In this document: positions 1 through 5,660 of the stretch, in pieces | How the letters are laid out: the number at the start of each line of letters is the position of its first letter | Numbering within the stretch: the first letter of the stretch is position 1 | From: Methanosarcinales archaeon | Lineage (GTDB): Archaea; Halobacteriota; Syntropharchaeia; Alkanophagales; Methanospirareceae | Assembly: GCA_025464645.1 (NCBI GenBank) | Contig: JAODGF010000029.1 | Coordinates: 1 to 9,411, forward strand | Length of the DNA stretch: 9,411 nt | Direction: 5' to 3' | Notes under the pieces: model-generated | What the model saw: the letters and a program-made list of their open reading frames with translations, nothing else | Told to the model about the DNA's origin: nothing | Databases searched by the model: none | Translations under genes and position numbers: made by a program

Positions 1-18
1 ATCTTACAAGAACTAATA

Positions 19-26
19 GAGGTGAT
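19..26 (+). promoter_or_regulatory. Ribosome-binding site of cbiM
   Basis: GAGGTGAT lies 9 nt before the ATG of cbiM and matches the archaeal anti-Shine-Dalgarno complement (GGAGGTGA). It fixes the cbiM start at 36, the Met required for the metal-binding Met-His N-terminus. Only 35 bases precede the gene, so no promoter or riboswitch for the operon can be judged here. Confidence 0.75.
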
Positions 27-35
27 AAATAAAGC

Positions 36-698
36 ATGCATATATCAGATGGTATATTGGCACCAGAATGGTGTTTGGTATGGTTTGCAGTCGCCATACC
101 CTTTATTGCGGTGGGGGTATGGCAGATAAAGAGAGGCACAAAAGAGAACGCATCGTACCTGCCGATGCTTGCGATGATGGGCGCTGCGGTATTCATTATC
201 TCAGTGTGGCACATCCCCGTCCCGGTTACCGGGTCGTGTTCACATCCCATAGGCACGCCAATGTCCGCAATAATCGTTGGTCCGTTTGCAACCGTGGTAT
301 TAAGCACAATTGCGCTCTTCTTCCAGACATTCTTCGGACATGGAGGGCTCACAACACTTGGTGCAAACACAGTGTCAATGGGAATACTGGGGACGTTCAG
401 TGGCTATCTTCTCTTCGTAGGGCTGAGGAAAGTAAAATCGCCTCTGTGGGTTGCCGCCGGGATGGCGGGGTTCGTGGGTGACATAATATGCTATTTAGCA
501 GCCGCACTCGAACTCGCATTATCGCTCAATCCTGGTTCAGTAGTCTACCACTGGGGGTTGTATTCCCTGGGCTACATGCCAACGCAGTTGCCTCTTGCAG
601 TTGCCGAGTTCGTATTCAGCGCAGGCATTGTGCAGTATATTGCAGACAGGAGACCAGATATACTGGAGACGAAATTAGGAGGTGTTCCAAGTGCTTGA
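36..698 (+). CDS. cbiM: Cobalt ECF transporter substrate-capture subunit CbiM
   Basis: CbiM is the membrane S-component that binds Co2+ in the energy-coupling-factor importer CbiMNQO, feeding cobalt to the corrinoid pathway encoded just downstream. The 220-aa product has the family's hallmark N-terminus MHISDG; in the family (known from NikM/CbiM structures) the N-terminal amine, His2 and a further His coordinate the metal. Here the third ligand is probably His70 in the segment GSCSHPIG. The GHGGLTTLGAN segment (101-111) is also typical. Several hydrophobic membrane segments are visible (about 14-30, 43-58, 76-100, 112-130, 138-165 and 185-202). Length and start agree with the family and the start has a good ribosome-binding site. 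The 3' end overlaps the CbiN-like gene by 8 nt. Specificity for cobalt rather than nickel is inferred from the neighbouring cbi genes. Confidence 0.95.
   Translation: MHISDGILAPEWCLVWFAVAIPFIAVGVWQIKRGTKENASYLPMLAMMGAAVFIISVWHIPVPVTGSCSHPIGTPMSAIIVGPFATVVLSTIALFFQTFFGHGGLTTLGANTVSMGILGTFSGYLLFVGLRKVKSPLWVAAGMAGFVGDIICYLAAALELALSLNPGSVVYHWGLYSLGYMPTQLPLAVAEFVFSAGIVQYIADRRPDILETKLGGVPSA
677..684 (+). promoter_or_regulatory. Ribosome-binding site deciding the cbiN start
   Basis: AGGAGGTG lies inside the 3' end of cbiM, 6 nt before the GTG at 691. The in-frame GTG at 682 lies within this motif, so the start at 691 is preferred. The same arrangement recurs at the next gene junction (958-971). Confidence 0.7.
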
Positions 699-978
699 CC
701 GATTTACGAAAACGGCGCTGGTTCTGATGGTGGTAATAGCCTCAGTATTTGTGACCTGTGCCTACCTCGGGTATATAGGAGGCGCGGAGATGGAAGGCAC
801 GGACGCAATGGTGGAGGAGCATGCGGCGAGTACGGCGAATGTCGAAGCAACGGCGATAATTCCTGCACTCACTGATGTGGTGGGCGAACCCGCAGGATTT
901 ACAATTGCGGGTATTATTGCCGGCTTCATTGTCGGATATTACTGGACTGAGATGTTTAGGAGGCGTGGAAATGCTTGA
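691..978 (+). CDS. cbiN: CbiN-like cobalt transporter accessory subunit
   Basis: CbiN is the small membrane partner of CbiM in the cobalt ECF importer, with two membrane helices and an extracytoplasmic loop that helps deliver metal to CbiM. The 95-aa product starting at GTG 691 fits: helix one at about residues 8-29, a polar loop at 30-65 opening with GGAEMEG (compare GGAD in classical CbiN), then EPAGF and helix two at about 68-85 ending GYYW. The loop is divergent and lacks the aromatic/proline-rich motif usual before helix two, so the assignment rests on topology, the GGA and EP motifs, length and position between cbiM and cbiQ. It overlaps cbiM by 8 nt and the downstream micro-ORF by 8 nt, implying translational coupling. 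A different small CbiM partner is the main alternative. Confidence 0.75.
   Translation: MLDRFTKTALVLMVVIASVFVTCAYLGYIGGAEMEGTDAMVEEHAASTANVEATAIIPALTDVVGEPAGFTIAGIIAGFIVGYYWTEMFRRRGNA
958..963 (+). promoter_or_regulatory. Ribosome-binding site of the 39-codon ORF
   Basis: A perfect AGGAGG sits 7 nt before the ATG at 971, within the 3' end of cbiN. It is as strong as the site preceding cbiN and is the main sign that the tiny ORF at 971-1090 is translated. Confidence 0.65.
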
Positions 979-1090
979 ATGGCTGTCTGGTGACCCGTTG
1001 TGTGGAATTGGAACCACAATTGGGTTCTTCACATTCCTAATCATCGGGCACTATCTGCGTTTGCGAAGAGAAACGAAAGAAGGAGAATGA
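971..1090 (+). CDS. Small single-span membrane protein (39 aa) in the cobalt transporter operon
   Basis: Not a family I recognise. The ORF starts MLEWLSGDPL, has one hydrophobic span (about residues 11-28, rich in Gly, Phe, Ile and Leu) and ends in a charged tail with LRLRRETKEGE, predicting one membrane helix with a cytoplasmic basic C-terminus by the positive-inside rule. Evidence for translation: a perfect AGGAGG at 7-nt spacing, an 8-nt ATGCTTGA overlap with the cbiN stop, and the fact that it fills the otherwise empty space between cbiN and cbiQ. Its place between transporter subunits suggests an extra subunit or assembly partner of the CbiMNQO complex; this is inference. It could instead be a detached piece of a CbiN-type protein. 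Confidence 0.65.
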   Translation: MLEWLSGDPLCGIGTTIGFFTFLIIGHYLRLRRETKEGE

Positions 1091-1103
1091 GAACAGATAA
1101 GCG

Positions 1104-1907
1104 ATGCGTTTCACGGATATAATACAAGAAGTAGACTTTGAGAGGCTGGTAGTAGGTAGTGATTCGTTAATTCACCGGCTTGATGCACGTGTAAAACTTT
1201 TAGGAGCTTTTGCACTTATATTCGGTGTCATTTTCATGCAGTGCCCTACTACCCCTCTCATTATCTTTTTTTCCGCCACACTTATCTCTTTCGCAATCAA
1301 AATACCGGCGAGAACATACCTGAAAAGGCTGGTTCTCCTTCCATTCTCTGCTGCGGCTGTCGTGCTTGTCGTTGTCATATTCACGTACGGTGGCAAGCAT
1401 CAGGTTGCATCCTTCTTTGGACTACCGGTATTTGAGGAATCGCTTTCGTTTGCTGTTTTACTCTTCACACGGATAATCGCCTCTATTTCTATATTGAGTG
1501 TGTTCGTGGCTACCACACCCGTAAGCGAGACAATGGAAGCGATGCTGTGGTTCAAAGTGCCAAAGGTCATGGTAGATCTTGCCGTGATGATGCTGCGGTA
1601 TGTTCATCTGCTGTCGCAAGAAACAGTGAGAATGTACCGTGCACAGGCGTCAAGGTGTGGTTTCTCCAAAAATATCGGGTATAAGCAAAAGTTGAGAAAT
1701 CTCAGTACCATCGCTGGCTCGCTCATCCTGAGGGCATTAAAGCGTGGTGAGCGCGTATATGTTGCAATGCTGTCAAGAGGATATACCATAGATTCTCATA
1801 TTATTGAACATGAGCCATTAACAGCAAAGAACGCTTTTAGCTGCGTTGCAGTCATCGCTGTAACGGTTGGGCTTGTAATCGTTGATCATATAGGAACAGG
1901 ATTATGA
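1104..1907 (+). CDS. cbiQ: Cobalt ECF transporter transmembrane coupling protein CbiQ
   Basis: CbiQ is the T-component: it spans the membrane and links CbiM to the ATPase CbiO through two short coupling helices bearing Ala-Arg-Gly-type motifs. In the 267-aa product, hydrophobic segments cover about 31-66, 78-94, 114-136 and 244-260. The family region ATTPVSETMEAM is at 136-147, coupling motif one at 183-185 reads Ser-Arg-Cys, and motif two at 224-226 reads Ser-Arg-Gly within AMLSRGY. Motif one therefore lacks the usual Gly. ATG 1104 is the only usable start, because an in-frame stop lies at 1098-1100. It follows the micro-ORF by 13 nt and has a poorly placed ribosome-binding site (AAGGAG about 18 nt upstream), so reinitiation after the upstream ORF is likely. 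The 3' end overlaps cbiO by 4 nt. Confidence 0.95.
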   Translation: MRFTDIIQEVDFERLVVGSDSLIHRLDARVKLLGAFALIFGVIFMQCPTTPLIIFFSATLISFAIKIPARTYLKRLVLLPFSAAAVVLVVVIFTYGGKHQVASFFGLPVFEESLSFAVLLFTRIIASISILSVFVATTPVSETMEAMLWFKVPKVMVDLAVMMLRYVHLLSQETVRMYRAQASRCGFSKNIGYKQKLRNLSTIAGSLILRALKRGERVYVAMLSRGYTIDSHIIEHEPLTAKNAFSCVAVIAVTVGLVIVDHIGTGL

Positions 1908-2740
1908 GATGTGCAGTAAAAGTATCAGACCTCTATTATACATATCCAGACGGAACAGAAGCGCTGAAAGGGATAAACTTCACGGCGATGCAAGGAGAGA
2001 AAATAGCGGTTATCGGACCGAATGGCAGTGGAAAATCCACTTTATTCTACCATCTTAACGGTCTATTTTTCCCTACTAAAGGTAGTGTTTGTATCAACGA
2101 AGAAGAGATAACAAAGAAGAACTTAGATAAGATAAGGATGACCGTAGGACTTGTATTTCAGGACCCGGATGACCAGCTCTTCGCACCAACAGTATGGGAC
2201 GATGTGGCGTTCGGACCGAGGAACACGGGGCTTTCAAAGCGCGAAGTAGAAGGAAGGGTGGATAATGCCCTGAAGATGTTAAACATAGCGGGCTTGAAGG
2301 ATAAGAGTCCGGATAACCTCAGCGGTGGGCAGAAGCGGTTGGTTTCTATCGCAGATGTCCTCGCAATGAATCCAGAGATCATTGTGTTGGACGAGCCCAC
2401 ATCTAATTTAGACCCTCGCAGTTCAAGTAGTTTGATGCACCTTTTACTTGATTTGAACACTAAGATGAACATTACGCTGATTATAGCAACTCATGATATT
2501 GATGCCGTGCCGCTATACGCAGAAAGAATTTACATTATGGATAGGGGGAGGTTTGTAGCGGAAGGCACGCCAGGAGCAGTCTTCGCTGATGCTGCGATAA
2601 TAAGAAATTCACGATTGCGGCTTCCGAGAATCGCACATTTAATGGAGATTCTTCAGAAGGAAGATAAGCTACCGATACGAAACCCTTATCCTTTGACCAT
2701 AGGAGAGGCGAGGAGGGAAATGCTAAAATTAGCAAAATGA
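1904..2740 (+). CDS. cbiO: Cobalt ECF transporter ATPase CbiO
   Basis: CbiO is the cytoplasmic ABC ATPase that powers cobalt import by CbiMNQO. All nucleotide-binding motifs are present in the 278-aa product: Walker A GPNGSGKST at 38-46, Q-loop Gln86 within VFQDPDDQLF, signature LSGGQ at 139-143, Walker B with catalytic Glu in IIVLDEP at 159-165, D-loop around Asn168-Asp170 and H-loop His197 in ATHD. The PDDQLF stretch after the Q-loop is typical of ECF ATPases. Only one ATPase gene is present, so a CbiO homodimer is expected, as in group I ECF systems. Start and stop both form ATGA overlaps with the flanking genes. Nothing suggests loss of function. Confidence 0.97.
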   Translation: MRCAVKVSDLYYTYPDGTEALKGINFTAMQGEKIAVIGPNGSGKSTLFYHLNGLFFPTKGSVCINEEEITKKNLDKIRMTVGLVFQDPDDQLFAPTVWDDVAFGPRNTGLSKREVEGRVDNALKMLNIAGLKDKSPDNLSGGQKRLVSIADVLAMNPEIIVLDEPTSNLDPRSSSSLMHLLLDLNTKMNITLIIATHDIDAVPLYAERIYIMDRGRFVAEGTPGAVFADAAIIRNSRLRLPRIAHLMEILQKEDKLPIRNPYPLTIGEARREMLKLAK

Positions 2741-3312
2741 AGTGGCAATATAAGTCATCAGGAATACCGGATACTTTATTCTCAAGGTCAAAAGCAGGCT
2801 TAACGAGAGAAGAGATCCGCTCAATTATCGTATCAAAGGCGAGGATAAGTGGGGATGAAAAAGTTTTAGACGTTGGCACTGGTTCAGGTAGCGTATCTAT
2901 TGAATTCGCGCAGTTAGGTTGCGATGTTACCGCGGTGGAGAAGGATGAGGAGAATTTTGAAATTGCAAGAAAGAACATAGAGAAATTTGGATTGAATAAT
3001 AAAATCGAACTTGTTTTCGGCGAGATGGAAAATATTAATTTATCTAATAGTTTTGATGTCATATTCTTTGGAGGGACAGATAATCTGGAAAAATCAGTTG
3101 ATAACGTGTTCAAGCACCTGAAACCCGGAGGGAGGATTATCATCGCCGCAGTCAGGCTTGAGACCGTGGTAGAAGCCATAAAAGTATTGAAAAGCAGAGG
3201 TATCAGCCCAGAAGTTCTAAATATCTGCTTGAACAAAGGAAAGGACCTGGGAGGAAAAACCGCCCTTGCACCTTCTTATCCGGTATTTCTAATCTACGGA
3301 GGCAAGAAATGA
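2737..3312 (+). CDS. cbiT: Cobalt-precorrin C15-methyltransferase (decarboxylating) CbiT
   Basis: CbiT is the cytoplasmic SAM-dependent enzyme that methylates C15 and decarboxylates the C12 acetate side chain, acting with CbiE on the way to cobalt-precorrin-8. The 191-aa product has the family's N-terminal GIPD motif (9-12) and a Rossmann SAM-binding motif VLDVGTGSGSVSIE at 43-56, with the acidic residue at the end of strand two in VEKDEE and the LKPGG motif following. It is a stand-alone CbiT without a fused CbiE, and cbiE is not in the window. The length is normal for this form. It has ATGA overlaps with cbiO upstream and cbiL downstream. The coding sequence is more AT-rich than cbiM or cbiQ but shows no break. 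Confidence 0.93.
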   Translation: MKWQYKSSGIPDTLFSRSKAGLTREEIRSIIVSKARISGDEKVLDVGTGSGSVSIEFAQLGCDVTAVEKDEENFEIARKNIEKFGLNNKIELVFGEMENINLSNSFDVIFFGGTDNLEKSVDNVFKHLKPGGRIIIAAVRLETVVEAIKVLKSRGISPEVLNICLNKGKDLGGKTALAPSYPVFLIYGGKK

Positions 3313-4034
3313 GAATCCGCAAGCTGTATGGAATAGGTGTAGGACCCGGGGACCCGGAACTGCTCACATTGAAAGCTTATAAAGCGCTCAAGGAAGTGGA
3401 TATGATCGTTGCTCCAAGGTCGAGCGAGGAAAAAAAGAGCTGGGCGTTGCTCACGATTGAAGGAGTTATAAAAGAAAGCGAACCGAGGGTTGTTGAACCG
3501 GTGTTCCCAATGACGAAAGACCAGGCAAAATTGGACTTCTATTGGGAAAAGGCGCGTGAAGAGGTGCTGGAAAAGGGAGAGGGATGTGAAACAATGGCGT
3601 TCGTCACGCTGGGTGATCCCAGCCTGTATTCCACATTTTACCGGTTTCTGGCGATTTTCAAAGGTTCCGTGGATGAAGTAGAAGTAATTCCAGGGGTAAC
3701 ATCCTTCTCTGCTTGCTCTTCTATTGCTAAAGTCCCTATTGCAGAAGGGAATGAAATCGTTTCTATTGTGCCCGATGCAAAAGGTAACGAAAATGCGGTG
3801 TGGGTAATACAAAACTCCGATTCCCTGGTATTCCTCAAGCCAAAAAATATAGACGAGATAAAAAATATGCTGGGCGATAAAAAAGCCATTTTGGGTGTCA
3901 AGGTCGGATTTAAGGATCAAGAAATGCTCACAGGCAGACTTTCTGAAATAAAAGAAAAAACACATTACCTGGCAACGCTTATCATAAAGAAGGAAGATAT
4001 TGTTACTGAACCACGGGATTTCACAAGGTTATGA
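3309..4034 (+). CDS. cbiL: Cobalt-factor II C20-methyltransferase CbiL
   Basis: CbiL transfers a methyl group from SAM to C20 of cobalt-factor II, giving cobalt-factor III. The 241-aa product has the tetrapyrrole methyltransferase fold signatures: the N-terminal glycine-rich loop GVGPGDPELLTLKA (10-23), the VAPRS-type segment near 34-38 typical of C20 enzymes, VTLGDPSLYSTF (99-110) and VIPGVTSFSA (126-135). VTLGDPSLYST distinguishes CbiL/CobI from the CbiF and CbiH paralogues in this operon. Length matches the family. Four-base ATGA overlaps join it to cbiT and cbiF. Cobalt-factor specificity over the precorrin-2 of the aerobic pathway is inferred from the accompanying CbiG, CbiT and cobalt transporter. 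Confidence 0.93.
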   Translation: MRIRKLYGIGVGPGDPELLTLKAYKALKEVDMIVAPRSSEEKKSWALLTIEGVIKESEPRVVEPVFPMTKDQAKLDFYWEKAREEVLEKGEGCETMAFVTLGDPSLYSTFYRFLAIFKGSVDEVEVIPGVTSFSACSSIAKVPIAEGNEIVSIVPDAKGNENAVWVIQNSDSLVFLKPKNIDEIKNMLGDKKAILGVKVGFKDQEMLTGRLSEIKEKTHYLATLIIKKEDIVTEPRDFTRL

Positions 4035-4804
4035 AAGCGAAAGTAGTATTTGTAGGTGCAGGACCGGGCGACCCGGAATTGGTCACCGTGAGAGGAAAAC
4101 GAGAAATAGAGAACGCCGATGTGATAATCTATGCGGGCTCTCTTATCCACAAAGATATTTTGAAATACGCAAAGGATGACGCGGTACTGATAGACAGTCA
4201 TGGAAAGAGCAGGGATGAAATCTTTGCGATTTACGAGAATTTTGTAAAAGAAGGGAAGAAAGTGTTGAGACTCCATTCTGGCGACCTCAGTTTTTATTCC
4301 GCTATTCAGGAACAGATGGAATTCCTCATGTTGAGAAATATAGGTTTTGAAGTTGTTCCAGGGGTTACCTCGTTCTCTGCCGCCTCCGCTTCTCTGAAAA
4401 GAGAGTTTACATCGCCTGGTGTATCACAGACCTTGATAATCACGAAACCGTTCGGGAAGACCGGTAAGCCTGAGAAGGAGAGCATAAAGGAGCTTTCAAA
4501 GCATGGTGCAACAATGGTCATCTTTCTCGGTGTGCATCTCATTGACGATGTCGTTTCGGAACTGCGGGCTGGTTATCCTCCGGAGACGCCCGTGGCAGTG
4601 GTTCACAAAGCATCGTGGAAAGAAGAGCGGATAATAAGAGGCACGTTAGATGATATTGCCGGGAAGGTGAAGAAAGAGGATATAAAGAGCCAATCAGTGA
4701 TAGTCGTAGGGGACGTGCTTGAAAAATCAGGCGTTTCAAAATTGTATTCTGAAACTTTTTTGCAAGCAAAAACCTTCACTAAAAATGATAATAATAAGCC
4801 ATGA
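4031..4804 (+). CDS. cbiF: Cobalt-precorrin-4 C11-methyltransferase CbiF
   Basis: CbiF methylates C11 of cobalt-precorrin-4 with SAM, producing cobalt-precorrin-5A, the substrate of CbiG encoded next. The 257-aa product carries GAGPGDPELVTV (9-20), YAGSL (34-38), the C11-type loop LHSGDLSFYSAIQEQM (81-96; HTGDPxxYGA in most relatives, so Pro is replaced by Leu here), VVPGVTSFSAA (108-118) and the VHKASWKEERIIRGT block (191-205). This last block, with the loop ending AIQEQM, separates CbiF from CbiL and CbiH. The C-terminal 20 residues are a polar tail beyond the conserved fold. ATGA overlaps on both sides indicate coupling to cbiL and the first cbiG gene. Confidence 0.94.
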   Translation: MKAKVVFVGAGPGDPELVTVRGKREIENADVIIYAGSLIHKDILKYAKDDAVLIDSHGKSRDEIFAIYENFVKEGKKVLRLHSGDLSFYSAIQEQMEFLMLRNIGFEVVPGVTSFSAASASLKREFTSPGVSQTLIITKPFGKTGKPEKESIKELSKHGATMVIFLGVHLIDDVVSELRAGYPPETPVAVVHKASWKEERIIRGTLDDIAGKVKKEDIKSQSVIVVGDVLEKSGVSKLYSETFLQAKTFTKNDNNKP

Positions 4805-5208
4805 TAGCTATCTTCTCACTTGCACAGAAATCAGTTGTAATTGCCGAAAAGGTGAAACGTGTGCTGTTAGCCGGGGGATACGATGCCGAGCTGGTTTGCT
4901 CGGAAAAGATTTCGTGCAGTAGTGCGGATGAAAAGGTAAAAAGCGTTTACAGGGCGATAAGGGCAAGTTTCAAGCAGAAGAAGAACATTGTTGCTGTCCT
5001 ACCTTTGGGTGTGGTGGTGAGGGCAATAGAACCGAAGAAAAAGACTGAAGACCCTTGGGTGGTATGCATAGATGAGCGTGGTAAATGGGTTATTCCCGTG
5101 CTGAACGGGCATAGAGGTGCAAATGAATTTGCAATGCTCATTGCCGAAGGAATATCGGCACAGGCGGTGATCACCACTCTGGAAGAGCCCCATCCTACAT
5201 CACCTTAG
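4801..5208 (+). CDS. cbiG: CbiG N-terminal domain protein (split cobalt-precorrin-5A hydrolase)
   Basis: CbiG opens the ring A lactone of cobalt-precorrin-5A with release of acetaldehyde. This 135-aa product matches only the N-terminal domain: LPLGVVVRAIEP (67-78), DPWVVCIDERGKWVIPVLNGHRGANE (85-109) and AVITT (122-126) correspond to the family's core. The usual GHxGGAN loop has one Gly fewer here. It ends soon after the domain, with a short Pro-rich tail, where most CbiG proteins continue into a middle domain. Neither other forward frame stays open to the second half: one closes near 5215 and the other at about 5244. A single recent frameshift therefore does not explain the split. It overlaps cbiF by ATGA. 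It presumably acts with the product at 5266-5646. Confidence 0.88.
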   Translation: MIAIFSLAQKSVVIAEKVKRVLLAGGYDAELVCSEKISCSSADEKVKSVYRAIRASFKQKKNIVAVLPLGVVVRAIEPKKKTEDPWVVCIDERGKWVIPVLNGHRGANEFAMLIAEGISAQAVITTLEEPHPTSP

Positions 5209-5265
5209 TTAGAATAAAATCTGCAATTGTGACAATAATTAATTGATAATATAAAAGTGAGAAGA

Positions 5266-5646
5266 ATGAAGAGCAGAGAAGCCTATATAGGAATTGGATT
5301 TCATAGAGGCGTTGAGGCGGTGGAGCTGGAGCGAGTAATTCGCATGTTCTTAGAAGAAGAGGAGATAGAACTGACTGAAGTTAAGGGTTTATGCACAACG
5401 GACTTTAGAAATACAGAAGAGTTACAGGCAGTCTCTGCTAAGCTTGGTATTCCACTATTCTTCTTTTCGCGTGATGAAATAAATAGTGTGGATGTGCAAT
5501 CAAAAAGCGCAGCAACTGAAGCGCTTAACCTAAAAGGTGTTGCAGAACCCTGTGCTATCCTGGGTGCGAAGAGGAATAATAGCGGATACAAAACGGTGAA
5601 GAGGAAATCGTTTGATAGGAAAATAACGCTGGCGGTGGTGTCCTGA
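5266..5646 (+). CDS. cbiG: CbiG C-terminal domain protein (split cobalt-precorrin-5A hydrolase)
   Basis: This 126-aa product corresponds to the C-terminal domain of CbiG, the half associated with lactone opening. Visible family features are the opening YIGIGFHRGVEAVELERVI (7-25; GIGxxRG is the family hallmark), TTDFRN after the first helix-strand unit, KLGIPLFFFSRDEIN (59-73), GVAEPCAILGA (91-101) and the closing strand ITLAVV. ATG 5266 is preferred to the in-frame GTG at 5257 because that GTGAG can itself serve as a ribosome-binding site 4 nt before the ATG. An in-frame stop at 5236-5238 shows it is a separate gene, 57 nt after the N-terminal half. The middle domain found in many CbiG proteins is encoded in neither gene. 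cbiH-cbiC follows after 14 nt. Confidence 0.87.
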   Translation: MKSREAYIGIGFHRGVEAVELERVIRMFLEEEEIELTEVKGLCTTDFRNTEELQAVSAKLGIPLFFFSRDEINSVDVQSKSAATEALNLKGVAEPCAILGAKRNNSGYKTVKRKSFDRKITLAVVS

Positions 5647-5660
5647 AACTTCGCAAAAAT

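Noticed and set aside
1087..1122. ATGA overlap start at the end of the 39-codon ORF
   Set aside because: It would open only an 11-codon frame, out of frame with cbiQ, and AAGGAG is too close to serve it. cbiQ starts at 1104.
2535..3236. Minus-strand ORF of 233 codons
   Set aside because: Antisense to cbiO and cbiT, both with strong motifs. The product is Ser/Leu/Phe-rich low-complexity sequence typical of antisense frames.
3294..3965. Minus-strand ORF of 223 codons
   Set aside because: Antisense to the whole of cbiL. Its Phe/His/Arg-rich product is typical of a shadow frame.
5245..5256. TATA-like AT-rich stretch before the second cbiG gene
   Set aside because: At the usual 25-nt spacing, transcription would start about 10 nt downstream of the start codon at 5266. 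The gap is more simply an AT-rich intergenic spacer within the operon.
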